Shown one piece after another: positions 53,155 to 63,862 of a stretch of DNA of 64,000 nucleotides. Source of the stretch: Guillardia theta CCMP2712 (lineage: Eukaryota > Cryptophyceae > Pyrenomonadales > Geminigeraceae); NCBI RefSeq assembly GCF_000315625.1, contig NW_005434673.1, positions 1,261,032 to 1,325,031 of the forward strand, read 5' to 3'. How positions within the stretch are numbered: the stretch's first letter is position 1; each line of letters starts with the position of its first letter. The position numbers were made by a program, and so were the translations under genes. The notes under the pieces were generated by a model. The model was not told the DNA's origin. It made no database searches and saw only the letters and a program-made list of their open reading frames with translations.

Positions 53155-54387
53155 ATGGCACTAAACTGCAACAAGCCCAAAGACAAGTTGACGATCTTGC
53201 TGAAGGTGTAAATGTCATGTCGAGCCCAGACAGGTAGAGCTCTTCTGGTGTGATCTGAATGGTGAGTGCGGGTTTCCAGGTCGAAAGCGTCGACCCCAGA
53301 AAGAAAATACCAAGACGACGATGACAGCCATGTAAAGGAAAGTGCTCCTTTAGAAAGGAACTGACGTTGGTTGCCAAGGCGTCTCCTTCCTTTGTGGCCG
53401 AACCTTTCGAAAGAGAAGAACGTGTGCGACAACGGGTGTTGTCGGTGACATCGCTTGTGAATGAAGACCTTGAACGGACAAGAAAGTTCAGCGTGCCAAA
53501 CTTGTCCGAAGATAGCTGTTTGGGCTTGGATGATACAGATGAACTATCACAATCACACAACTTCTTCAACTTCGATCATGCTTCAAACCCTTGTGCGAGC
53601 ATTAACGAGATCTTGGAAGCGATCGGAAAAGAAAAATCCATTCAAATCACAGGCATCAAGGTAATCTAATGACGTGGCAATCTCGAACGATGTCTCATCT
53701 CATTTCAAGGTCGATGAGGATGCTTTGGATAAGCTGGACAGGTATATCATGGAATTGTGTGATTTTCTTGAGATTTTTCGTATCGAAAGATGTTTGGCTA
53801 AAGGATCCATACAAAGCATCACATTAGCTCGATGCGAGCTTGACGATCATGTTGTCAGCAAAATCGCAAAGATGCTCCAATCAGATCAATGGCAGTGCTT
53901 GCGCAGTCTGAGTTTGGATGGAAACCCTTCCATTTCAGATGAAGGGGCCAAGAGCTTAGCGAAAGGGTTGGCGGAGAACAAGACCCTTGAAGGTAGTTAC
54001 ACTCTGATCGTCTCAACCTCTACTCAATTTACGTCAGATCTGAGTCTGTGGGGAACTGGTATCGGGGATGAGGGGGCAAAAGCAATTGCTGAGTCCCTAA
54101 AGCAAAACTGTACTCTAAGGTCAGGATGTAAAGATGGCTTCATTTGCATCTCACTGGTATTGTAGAAATCTTTGGCTTGGAGAATGTGAGAACATACAAG
54201 ACACAGGAGCACAGGCGCTGTTAACATGTTTGGAATCGAACAAAACGCTACAGCAATTAGCGCTTGTGTGCACGGCGGTAATCCGAACAATTCAAGATTG
54301 ACTATCAAGAGTTTTCTCATTTGCTTACAGGTATCAGAAGAATTACAGAACGAAATCGAAGATGTTGTGCAAGCAGGGAGAACATGA
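53155..54387 (+). CDS. Ribonuclease-inhibitor-type LRR protein, 6 exons (305 aa)
   Basis: Exons 53155-53205, 53328-53660, 53710-53992, 54038-54119, 54166-54277 and 54331-54387; total 918 nt, with phases and GT/AG consistent. Introns 2-5 are 45-53 nt. The first exon (MALNCNKPKDKLTILLK) is the least certain. The C-terminal half has RNI-type repeats: LRSLSLDGNPSISDEGAKSL, LSLWGTGIGDEGAKAIAESL and LWLGECENIQDTGAQALL, each with the [LN]xxLxLxxNxIxDxGA pattern. The N-terminal half is Ser-rich and unrecognised. Such repeats bind proteins (NLRC3-, RanGAP- and DRC-like families); the partner is unknown. Confidence 0.7.
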
Positions 54388-54575
54388 GTGTACACATAGG
54401 CGAACACCTCTATCTTGCATTTCTTGAATTTATTCATATGGCAAATTGTTACAAAAGAAAATGGGAAAATTGTTCTACAAGCTAATCTATGATTCAGCGA
54501 ACAAACTTCTCAAAATTGCACGTGCACCATTAGCACAAGGATTCTGCAACATTTGCTCCTTCGATCCCTCAGGCT

Positions 54576-54978
54576 CTAGGAGTGAGAGAAGCGGCAAGAA
54601 TCGCCACGAGTGCATTCTCCCTTCTGCCAGGCATAGCAAACGCCGCCGCCTCCTCCGCCGCCGCCGCCGCCGCCGCGCCCTCCTCTACCGCCGCCACCAC
54701 GGCCCCCGCCGCCACGGCCCCTTCCTCCGCGTCCGCCACCACGTCCGCCACCGCGATCGCCGCCGTCATTGAAACGAGCTTTCTTGGCTTTCTTGCATTC
54801 CTCGCACCTCATGGGTTTGTTGTCGAAGCCTTTTGACTGATAGAATTCTTGTTCTCCAGCGCTGAAGATGAATTTGTTTCCGCAATCCTTGCAATCGAGT
54901 TCCTCGTCTTCAAAGCCTGAGCTGGACTTGGCCGATCCCTTTTTCTTGCCCTTCGGTTTCTCCTCCTCCTCCTCCTCC

Positions 54979-55010
<32 letters not shown>

Positions 55011-55196
55011 CTTCTTAGATTTCTTCTTTGGGGGGGGCTTCGAGTCCTTCTTACCCTTGCCCTTTTGAGGCTTCTCCTCCTCCTCTTCCTCCTCTTCCTC
55101 CTCCTCTTCCTCCTCTTCCTCCTCCTCTTCTTGTTCTTCCTCCTCTTCCTCCTCTGACTCCTCCTTCTTCTTGCTTTCTCTCTTGTTCTTTCCCAT
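54576..55196 (-). CDS. Zinc-ribbon, RGG-box and CCCH zinc-finger protein (206 aa)
   Basis: Intronless. The start chosen (MGKNKRESKKKEE, 55196) excludes an upstream in-frame stretch of repeat-like DNA. Two long Glu tracts separate Lys-rich basic patches. Then a zinc ribbon follows: CKDCGNKFIFSAGEQEFYQS, then CEECKKAKKARF, matching the probable zinc-ribbon family (zf-trcl). An RGG/Gly-rich segment (GGRGGGRGGRGRGGGG) and a single C-terminal CCCH finger (CYAWQKGECTRGDSCRFSH) complete it. RGG boxes and CCCH fingers bind RNA, so a nuclear or nucleolar RNA-binding role is likely. Gene end and RNI gene end converge with 188 bases between stops. Confidence 0.82.
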
Positions 55197-55269
55197 CGTC
55201 GCTGCTTCGGTCGGTACTGAGCTGGTTTTCCCTTTTCCTCTTTCCGCTCCCTCTTTTAACCCCCTCACC

Positions 55270-55495
55270 GCACGTGCGGCCTCCCACCAGCCGTATTATC
55301 CCTGTGACCCCGATTGCATTGGACCCTACCCTTCAACAAGCATACCCCCTCAATCTTTCATTGAAGGGGTACATTGACTGTTAAAGTACCCTATCAATAT
55401 CTACTCCAATCCCCGAATTTTATCACCCTACCCCATAAAACTACCCCATTGTGCTCGATATCCCCTAGACGATTATAGTACCCCTACCCTGGCGT
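55270..55495. repeat. C-strand tract (CCCTACCCC-like) left of GC island 3
   Basis: Contains ACCCTACCC, TACCCCCTC, CACCCTACCCC and AGTACCCCTACCC separated by A/T-rich words. Its complement is the same GGGGTAGGGGT motif found on the plus strand to the right of the island. Confidence 0.6.
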
Positions 55496-56400
55496 CAGAC
55501 CTTCGGACCCTGCAAACCCTGATCGGACCGCCGCCGGCGGATCCAGTGACCCCCTGACCCCCTACCCCCCGTTTGTCCAATGCTGATAGATGGGTGACCC
55601 CCCCTCCACACTCCCGCAGCTCGGGTCCGTAGAGTTCAGTCCCATCACCCCTCCTTACCCCGGCGCCCCTGAGCGGCGCGGCCCGTGCGGAGTCATGATT
55701 AAGGCCGGTGGCGGGCCGGCCTCAGTGCCGCGGCCGCGGCTGACACTCCCGGAGTCCGCTCAGTGACCGTATTTCAACTTTTCAAGCCTGTGAGCTCCGA
55801 GGCTCGGCGGCCGCCCCGCCGGGGATCGGACCTGGCCGCCCGGCCCCGGCCGGGCCGCCCGGCGGCCCGGGACTCCCGGAGTCCGTCTGTACTAGACTTG
55901 GAATCAGCATTCATGCTTGACTCGCCGGGCCGGGCCCGCCCGGGTGGGCCGAGCGCCACTGCCAGTGCCAAAGGTGCGGCCGCGCACGCGCCGTGCTATG
56001 AATCACGGCAACTTTACTTTAGTGTGACGCTCAGTTGAACGGGCCCGCGGGGCCCCCGCCTGCCCGCCCGGCCGCTCAGTAACTCAGGCTAGGCTAGCCT
56101 GCCAGGAAACGCCAGGCTTAAGTTACGCCGACGGTATTCAATTTGAGTCCGAGGGCCGGGCCCGGAGCCTGGCAGCCGGGCCGGGCCGGACTCCGGACTC
56201 CGCCGGGACTCAGTCAGCCCGGCGCCGCGACCGGTCACCGGCGCCCCGGGGCCCGGGCGCGGCCCGGTGACTCGTGCCCGGCTCAGTCCGACCCCTGCCC
56301 GTGCCGCCCGGCCGCCCGCCGGGCCCGGGCGGCCGGGGCGGCCGGGCGGCACCGTACGGTACTGAGTCACCCTCTTTACTCAGGCACCCAGTGACGGCCG
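55495..56400. repeat. GC-rich, palindrome-dense island 3
   Basis: Strongly GC-rich with the island vocabulary (GGCCGGGCCGCCCGGCGGCC, GGGCCCGGGC, GACTCCGGACTCC, CTCAGT). Bounded on the left by C-strand tracts and on the right by G-strand tracts, so the whole 55270-57100 block is roughly mirror-symmetric in strand bias. Frames across it show only Gly/Pro/Arg/Ala composition. Confidence 0.55.
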
Positions 56401-57180
56401 GAAATAAACGTTACAAAACGGTTGAGAAAGGATGGCTTCCGTATGGGAAGTTGGAGGGATTGAGGGGGTAGTGGTAGTCATTTGTTAGGTACTTGACATA
56501 CCAAACGAGTATCAGAAAGGAGGTAGGGGTGTAGAGGATAGGGGTACTGGAGGAAATGTGAACAGCGAAGGGTGATTCGATACAACCTGGGGGGTAGGGG
56601 TTGTGGTCTATTTCGGTGGAGCAAAAATGTTCGCGCTGGTGAGTAACAAGCGAGATGAAGCAGAGGAAGTGGAGGCAGCGACGATGGCGAGGATGAGGAT
56701 GATGATGATAATGTAGAGGGAGGGAGGAAGGAAGACGATGATAGAAAGGTGGTGGTACAAAAAGAGTTTTATGCTGATTGCGTCATATTCCACTGTGGAA
56801 TAATGTTTTGGGCTAGGGCAGCGGAGTGTAGAGGATGAGGTCAGGAACATGCAAAGGGGATAGCGAAAGCTATTGGCTTTCAGGGGAAGATGGTCATTGA
56901 AGTAAGAGCATATGGGCTTCATGAGAGACGGGCGAACTCCTGTTGTGAGGCTAAGGGTGTGATGAAAGGTTGCTCTGAAACGTTGAAAGGAGGTGGAAAG
57001 GAGGAAGGCGAGGAAAAGCTTGAGAATAATTGTAGTTCCGAGTGAGAACAGACTTAGATGTGTGTGTAGGGAGGGGTGTGGGGGGATATGTAGTGGGTTA
57101 GCTGTGTTTGTGGTTGTGTAGTAGTTGAATTGTGACTGTTTGAGGAATGAAAGGCAAGGTTTTGAACTCCATTCGAAGAG
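56400..57180. repeat. G-strand tract right of GC island 3
   Basis: GGGGGTAGTGG, GGAGGTAGGGGTG, ATAGGGGTACTGG and CTGGGGGGTAGGGGTTG are scattered in A/T-rich DNA; 57060-57125 is a GTGTGGGG-type stretch. A weak minus-strand frame (56608-56922) has no family match. Confidence 0.5.
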
Positions 57181-57692
57181 TTTTCGAAACTATCTTCCAA
57201 ACATTTGAGCGTTTCTGACTGTATATGTTCTAGTTGCGTGCGGTCGAAGAAAACAGTTCGGAGAAGAAAGACTGGTATGGATGATTCTGTCGCGTTGCTT
57301 CGTGATGTGACTTTGTGATAGGAACGACAAGTTCTCGTGGTTTACAAACCGTGAGTGCAACAAGATCACCACCATTCACGGCGAGAAGGAGTCGATGTCG
57401 GTCAGTGACTGCATGTGGAGAAAAATGAATGTTGAAAGCTTGTTTCAGGACACCTGCAGCGGTTTTCCACAGAGGAACAACCAGTTCTAATCTGTCATTC
57501 ACAAATCTACTATATCCCATGTTCCGCTAACTTGACGGATCTCGCCTACTTGTGATGTCTTGTTCGACGTATCTTCTATTTGAAGCTGCAGAACCTTTGT
57601 TGTCGATGCATTATTGTTTCAACAATGCTGCGGCGATGCATGTTTAAGTAAAAGCTGTTTGGCACGAAGCGTCTTTTGTCTTATCTCGGTTT
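57181..57692. other. No recognised gene
   Basis: Minus-strand frames around 57190-57520 (for example LVNDRLELVVPLWKTAAG in part) resemble ordinary coding composition but do not match a family or join to the gene at 57693. They could be a 3' untranslated region. Confidence 0.3.
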
Positions 57693-60245
57693 TCACGGCC
57701 AATGATGAGAGGATCGTGAGAAGGAATCATCAGTATTCTCCGCCTCATCCACAGCTTGAGAACTCGATGCTTCCCCCAGATCCCTCGTGTCTCTGCCTCG
57801 CCGCATCCTCGTTGTCATCCCTGCCCACGAGCTCTTCCTCCTCTTCTTCCTGATCGAGGGCAAGACATCTTTTACGAGCTTTGCTACACGATCTCGTGTG
57901 AGATACCATCCCGGGTAGTCCTGACCGAGAAGCAGCATCAACTGATCCAGGTCCTCCTCCTCAAGCTCACTGTCCTCCCCCCTCAGCGCCTCAAACTCGT
58001 TTGGGTACGAGTTGAGGACGGAGGCCATGGCTCGCTGCAGTGAGGATCGGGCTGGTCGACCGGAGTGCAGGAAGCGGCAAGTCTTGCCGTTCAGGCAGAA
58101 GCCATTGCGCATGTAGAAGTCACACGAGCGAGGCTTCCTCTGCCAGGTGAAGTCGGAGGACGCCAAGGTCACGTTCATCTCCTCTAAGCCCTTGTCGGTC
58201 TCCCTTATGAGCCACAGCTCCTCCTCCTCTACCGCAAAGAGCTGAAGGCCGTCTCCCGAGGACGCAGTCGTGTTGCCTCCAGGAGAAGTCCAGCTGACGG
58301 TCACCTGTATGGAGCGTGAGGTTCGTCCGAGATAAAGTTTAAGGGGAACATTTTCGGGAGGCGGCGGTTCCTCCTGTCGCCACTTATTCTGATTCAACTG
58401 CTCTCTCAAAGCATGCCCAAGATCGTCAGCTCGTAGGAACAAGCTCGAGAGATCCTGCAAAGGCAGAGATGAGAGAGGTTTCAAGACAGGATGTGAGAGA
58501 TTACATCGTAAGTTTGTTCTTGTGAAAAATTCTGTATGGCCCCATCAACAACAAAACAAGCAACAACACAAGTTACCCGAGATCTCTCCAGCGCTCTTGC
58601 ATGCGATACGAATGATTGATGAAGAGTCTCCGACTGATTCGACAGAAGCTTTAGTAGAGCTTCCTGCTCCTCGTCCAGCACCAAATCCTCTGAGACGTCA
58701 GGGAGAGGCAGTGAAAGTTCCTGGGACAGTTCCTTCATCACACCTTGCATTATCTCAGCCTTTTCCGCCATCGATATCGCATCCTTGGTCTGCTCCCACA
58801 CCAGCAGCTTGCGCTTGTCGATTTTTGCTCTGCTCTGCGAGTGCGAGCGAGCAGAAGGAGAGTTGTCGTCCTCGACCCTCGAGACATTCCGATAGAAGGG
58901 AATCACCTGAAACTTGATGGCCGAGCTCCAAGCTCCTCGCATATTCTTGGAGTATCCACGTGGGGGAGCACGGAACACACGTAGGCAAACCGTATGATTT
59001 CCTTCTTTCATGCAGTCCAGCCACAGCCCCTGCAGACCTCTAGGTGTACCCCAGCCGGAATCTTGCTCGCACATGAATTCCCCTCTCTCCGTCCCGTCGA
59101 TGCGAACCTGAGCCGAGCATCACTTCCTTCCGTCCCCTCCTCCTTTCCTTCCCTCTCCTCACCTCCACCATCTTTACGCTTGTCATCAGCTCTTCTGCTT
59201 CCTCTGCTGAGAGATTCCGCTGCTGCCGGGCTGCATCCCAGCTCCAAGTCCAGCTGAGGAACACATTGGTGCTTATCTTTGCGGAAATTCTCAAGTTCTC
59301 GAAATCAGGCATCAACGGCTTCGCTTCCGCTTTCCCCGGCACATGCTTATGCTGCACAGGCACCTGCTCCTCCTCGTCGTCCTCTACTGTGATGTTCAGG
59401 TCATGGAAGAGAGGGAAGATGTTTCGCATCCCAGCTGAAACTAACATTGGTCCCTGCTGAACTTTCACAAGAGGAAGCATAGAACGACGAAGGATCACAT
59501 GCAAGCCAAGCGACGGAGGAGCTGAGAAGTTGTTGAAGTTTTGGAAGAAGCAGGAGATTCTCTCCCCGAACGACATTCCCGGATGCCTCAGCTCATTCAC
59601 ATTCTGCTTGTTTTGATACCCGCGGTAGTGCAGGAGACGCTGATATTCCAGCTCCCTCACCCACCTGGAAAGGCAGGAAGGGGGAGGAGAGGAGAAATGG
59701 AGGAGAGAGGGAAGAGGGATGGGGGAAGGGGGGGTGGGGGGAGAGAAAAGATGAATTCAGCGACAAGCAGGGCAAGCAAGAGGGGAGAAGAAGGCAAAAA
59801 CTGCAGGGAGGGGACGGAACTCCATGTTGGAGAGAAGAGCGACATACAAGGAGGACGCACAATGACAGTGTTCTTGCCACCTTTTGTGCCAGACTGAGAA
59901 CTGAGCGGGGTTGTACCAAGGAGGCAAGTCGCCTTTGAGCTCTCTCACGTGCATGAGTTCGCCCTCGTTCTTGTCGCTGGGAACGTAATCGCCCATCATG
60001 AACCTGCGGGAGGACATGGCCTCTGCGTCTGACTCCCACGCGTACTCTTTGTTGAGCTCCTCCTCCGTGAGCTTTGTGTGTGTGGGGGGGTCCCAGTGGC
60101 TCGCGTATGCCCCGTCAGAATCCTCTCGTGAGGACGAGGAAGAAGAATACCCGCCCCTCAAACGGCTGAAGAAACAGGAGGAGCGACAGGAGGGAGAGGT
60201 GGAGATGGAGGAGGACGGGGAAAGAGATTCACAGTTTTGTGTCAC
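57693..60245 (-). CDS. Large unrecognised multi-exon protein with a CCCH-type Cys motif
   Basis: Exons joinable in frame run from SRLRGGYSSS (about 60165) to a donor after SVWHKR (about 59880). They resume at RWVRELEYQRLLHYRGYQNK to SVKMVE (59660-59163), then VRIDGTERGEFMCEQDSGWG through SHARALERSR (to about 58580). The last exon (about 58457-57693) starts DLSSLFLRADDLG and ends SSHHWP. Features are a beta-rich middle (GLHVILRRSMLPLVKVQQGP, LRISAKISTNVFLSWTWSW) that resembles a repeated sugar- or lectin-like fold (inference), N-glycosylation sequons, and a CCCH pattern near the C-terminus (CDFYMRNGFCLNGKTCRFLH). An ATG at 60359 with a signal-like MALRLLVLASLLYTEA lies just upstream but reaches a stop before a usable donor, so the true start is unresolved. 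Function unknown. Confidence 0.55.
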
Positions 60246-60439
60246 GATGATGTGTCGCTCGCGTCGGAGGATCGGAGGAGACGCGAGCGACGCTGACCGT
60301 CAGGGTTCAGCTGCCTCCGTGTAAAGGAGCGAAGCCAAGACGAGCAGCCTGAGAGCCATGGAGAAGGGACGCGGAGAGCAGGGGATCATGGGAGCAGGAT
60401 GGGCAGGGGAAGAGTGCGGGAAGTGAAGGTGGTGAGAGG

Positions 60440-60479
60440 CGAGGAGGAGGAGGAGGAGGAGCAGGAGCAGGAGCAGGAT

Positions 60480-60522
<43 letters not shown>

Positions 60523-60525
60523 GAG
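60440..60525. repeat. (GAGCAG)n hexanucleotide repeat
   Basis: GGAGGAG followed by about ten GAGCAG units, upstream of the unrecognised minus-strand gene. Same unit as in the BBS8 intron (40270-40340). Confidence 0.85.
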
Positions 60526-60609
60526 GAAGCAGAGCCAAGGAAGAAGCAGCGCAGCAACGACTGTGGAGCCTGGCAGGAAGCTTGAAGGAGCAGGAGGCGG
60601 ATGTTGCCA

Positions 60610-60780
60610 GGAGAGTCCGCCTAGCGGCCCGGGCCCGGGGGCCGCCGGGTGAGTTCGGTCACCCGGGGTGCCGGGACCGTGCCCGGCCCGGGGCCCGGCG
60701 GCCCGGCGGCCCGGGGCCCGGCCCATAAGGTAACGTGACTTCTCATCGTCTTGAGGCAGCGGCGCCCGGCGTCACGGTTG
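60610..60780. repeat. GC island 4, small
   Basis: About 120 bases dominated by GGCCCGGGCC, GGCCCGGCGGCC and GGTCACC words, then a transition through ATCTAAGGGGATA into the G-strand tract. Layout (GC core followed by G-rich arm) is the same as the right half of island 3. Confidence 0.5.
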
Positions 60781-61760
60781 CACCTGCCGGCATCTAAGGG
60801 GATATACACGGGTGGTTTTAACATGAATTTAGGGGGTGGTCGATGGGTGTTCGGGGTACACCGAACGGTGAGGGTGTCTCACGTGGGGGGAGATCACGCT
60901 ATGGTGATGATGTATGGGTGGGGTCATTACCCTACCTATTCTTATTCTTCTATAATCTTTTACGAAATCAGGGTAGTGGTATATACCCCTACCCTTATTT
61001 TTAGACCATGTTCGTTTTCAAGGAAGATGGGAGGGAATGCAGGGCAAGGAGTTCACTGGTTCTTGACGGGGTGGGTACTCTTTTACGGGGGGTGGGGTAG
61101 TCAGAAGCACCATGGGTGTAGCAGGGGTGGTAAATGAACAAACAATTCTGAAACTGGAAGGGTGGGGTACATCGAGGTACCCAGGAAAACCATAACAGAA
61201 TTTTGGTTTTATCAGGTGGGTGGTACCCTCAGGGACTGATTGTCTGGGTGGGTAGGGGTGACCATATCTGTAAACCCTCCTGGAATATACAGTGCGAATT
61301 GGAGATGCAGGGTGGGGTGTTCATTGTGGGGTAGGGGTGGGTATCGAGTGAGGGGTGGGTAGTTGGGTCACAACTACAAAGCTTTTTTGTTTGGAGGAAG
61401 CGGGTGGGGTCATCAATAGATGTGTGGGTGGGGTATGTATGGAAGGGGTGGGTGTGAAGGGCCAGGTACTATCAAGATTTTGGGTGGGTATTAAATTTTG
61501 ATGGTGGGTATATCCATCAAGGGTTATGATATTCTGTGAATAAAGGGGGTAAAATGAACTGAATAATGGGGTGTAGATAGCTAATTGTTGTGAAATGACG
61601 GGTATGATAGGATGTCAAGGTATATCTGAGGGGTAGGGTCATAAAGGAGGGGTACATTTGAGATTCACATGTGATTGACCTATGATGTGGGTACTGGTGT
61701 AGGAGGGGTGGGGGATACAACAGTGTGGGGGTGGGGTGGAACCGTGGGAATGGAGGGGCT
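60780..61760. repeat. Long G-strand-biased tract with GGGTGGGGT/GGGGTAGGGG words
   Basis: Dozens of runs such as GTGGGTAGGGGTG, GTGGGGTAGGGGTGGGTA and GGGTGGGGT over nearly 1 kb, almost all on the plus strand, in otherwise A/T-rich DNA. There is no fixed period, so it is a dispersed motif field rather than a satellite. Many positions could form G-quadruplexes. Antisense frames are not credible. Confidence 0.65.
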
Positions 61761-62376
61761 GGGACATGGCGAAGGAGTCGCTATGTTGTCTGTGGAGGAG
61801 GAGGAGGATGGAGAGGAGGAGGAGAACGTGGAGGAGGAGGATACAGGAAGGAAATCAGGCGAGGAATGATATGCGATCGTGCAAGGGATCTTGTCTGCCC
61901 TGTTTCTGTCGTGTTTGTGTTCGTAATCACCAGAGATGCAAGTTGGTGCCATGATCATGGAAACACGAAAAGATGCTCGATGGCATCAAAATCGTTTGCG
62001 AAATTATGGAAGATATTCGTACGATCTGATTAGGACAGAAGAAAGATGATGAGTAAGGAAGGAGCATTGAAAAAAATCGTAGATCGACCCAGCACCTGTG
62101 TTCGCGGGAGCAAGGCTGCACTGTGGCGATCCATGAGAGGAATACAATGATTGCAGGACACCGAACTATGCGAAGAGACGATTTGTAAGAATCAAGCCAT
62201 AGGACCATGAAAGGGGAAGCAAAGGGGAAGTAGATTGTAGTTGAAAAGTTCGATCGCATTGACCTCAGTGTGTATGTTACGCGGCAAAGACGTAGAAGTG
62301 AATGTGCCTTCTCTGTGAATGTTCCATCTGACGATCTCTGCATGTAGATTTCTCTTGACCTGTTGTCGCAGAAGTC
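61761..62376. other. No recognised gene; probable upstream region of EamA transporter
   Basis: A GGA-rich run at 61795-61850, then ordinary composition. A minus-strand open frame (61927-62343) of 138 codons has no family resemblance and opposes the transporter. Confidence 0.4.
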
Positions 62377-63723
62377 ATGCCGACCACCTCTTGGGTCTTG
62401 TTGTCTTTCACTCTGGTGTCGACGGCCTCAGCATTTCATGTCCCACAGTCTACACTGGGACTGCCGTGCTTGAGGCAAAGAGGTGACAGCGTTTGCTCGT
62501 TGAAGATGCAGAGGAAGGAGGAGCAACGATCCTTGTTGGATCGAAGGAAGATGAGGAGTAGAGCCATCGGCCGAGACCTCTACACTCCACTCTCCTTCCT
62601 CCCTCAAGTTTCTGAGCAGGCGCGGGGATCAACGGGCAAGACCAAGAAAAAGGAGGAGTCGATCCCTGAGACTCTAGCGAAGATGGTTGAAGACTTCTCG
62701 ACTTCTCTTGACGTGGGAACGGCACGAGCTTGGCTGCTCTTTATAGTCGCTCTCTCGGGCATCAACTTTGGAGCGATCAAGGTGCTTGACGGTGGTTTCT
62801 TCGACGGCTCTTCCATCCTTGCTGTCCGCTTCATCATCGCTGCTGCAGTTTTGAGTCCCTGGCTGTTCCGCGCCAAGAAAGAAATCATCGTTCCATCGAT
62901 TGAGACTGGCGCATGGCTTGCTGGCGGATACTTCGTGCAGTCGGTCAGTCTGACCGGAGGAACTGACTCCGGCGTTGCAGCCTTCTTCGCCTCCATGACG
63001 ACCGTCATCTGTCCCTTCCTCGAGGCCACGACAGGCATCAGGCTGGAGAGGAGGGCATGGGCTGCTGCGTTTCTTGCCGTTTGTGGAGCTGCTTGCTTGG
63101 AGCTGGGCGGAGGCTCTCTGCCGACAGGAGCAGACTTCTGGGGGATCCTGCAACCTTTTCTTTTCGGCTTGTATTTGTTCAAGACAGAGCGGACGGTGCA
63201 TGAGAATCCCTCCCAGGCGCTGGAGATCACTTCGATCCAAACGCTCGTCACTGCTGTCATGAGCTGCGCAGTCGCTGCCGTCGGGCACTGGGACTTGCTG
63301 CATGCCGTCGACCCGGCAACAGCAGCCCCAATGCTCACAGACGCGGCGAAACAGCTGGGAGCGCATCAGGTGGGGCAAAGCCTTGCACAGGACGTAGGCG
63401 CTGTTCTCCCGTCCTTGCAGGAGTGCCTGGCGCTCTTGTGGATGGGGATCATGTCGTCAGCTTTTGTGTTGGGGATGGAGACAGTCGTGGTGGGGAAACT
63501 CTCGAGCTCTGAGACAGCTCTCATGTTCTCTACCGAGCCGCTGTGGGCTGCAGCGTTCGGGTCCATGTTCATCGGGGAGAGCTTCGGGTGGAACACAGCC
63601 GTGGGAGGAGCGCTGGCTATCACCGCATGCCTGACAAGATCGCTTGACAGGAACGCTGTCAGAGTCTTGTCAGTCAAGTTGCGATCCGTTCCGAGAGCCA
63701 TGAGGAAGGCATTCTCATCTTGA
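62377..63723 (+). CDS. EamA-family (drug/metabolite) transporter with plastid leader, intronless
   Basis: 448 aa. The leader MPTTSWVLLSFTLVSTASAF is a signal peptide with the ASAF motif, followed by a basic Ser/Arg-rich transit-like segment, so import into the complex plastid is expected. The membrane part has about ten helices in two EamA halves: ARAWLLFIVALSGINFGAIK, AVRFIIAAAVLSPWLF, GGYFVQSVSLTGGTDSGVAA, and in the second half LLWMGIMSSAFVLGMETVVV, KLSSSETALMFSTEPLWAA and GEFFxGWN-like GESFGWNTAVGGALAIT. Length and organisation are close to plant chloroplast EamA proteins. The substrate is unknown. A plus-strand AATAAA (about 63826) lies about 100 bases after the stop. Confidence 0.88.
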   Translation: MPTTSWVLLSFTLVSTASAFHVPQSTLGLPCLRQRGDSVCSLKMQRKEEQRSLLDRRKMRSRAIGRDLYTPLSFLPQVSEQARGSTGKTKKKEESIPETLAKMVEDFSTSLDVGTARAWLLFIVALSGINFGAIKVLDGGFFDGSSILAVRFIIAAAVLSPWLFRAKKEIIVPSIETGAWLAGGYFVQSVSLTGGTDSGVAAFFASMTTVICPFLEATTGIRLERRAWAAAFLAVCGAACLELGGGSLPTGADFWGILQPFLFGLYLFKTERTVHENPSQALEITSIQTLVTAVMSCAVAAVGHWDLLHAVDPATAAPMLTDAAKQLGAHQVGQSLAQDVGAVLPSLQECLALLWMGIMSSAFVLGMETVVVGKLSSSETALMFSTEPLWAAAFGSMFIGESFGWNTAVGGALAITACLTRSLDRNAVRVLSVKLRSVPRAMRKAFSS

Positions 63724-63862
63724 GAGTGAAGGAGCTCAGTGTTCTGCTCCTCTCAATCTCCCAGCGCCTCAGCGTGAGGCTCATGTGCAATACAAACTAT
63801 TTTACTGAGAAGTCAATAAACGCTGCATGTAAACAAACAACATGCGAGAGTTTCTTGGTCTT

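Noticed and set aside
55763-56394. Two open frames in GC island 3
   Set aside because: Same composition artefact as island 1, with no recognisable domain on either strand.
60780-61760. Telomere array
   Set aside because: G-rich words have no fixed period and are mixed with A/T-rich DNA; genes resume beyond, so this is not a chromosome end.
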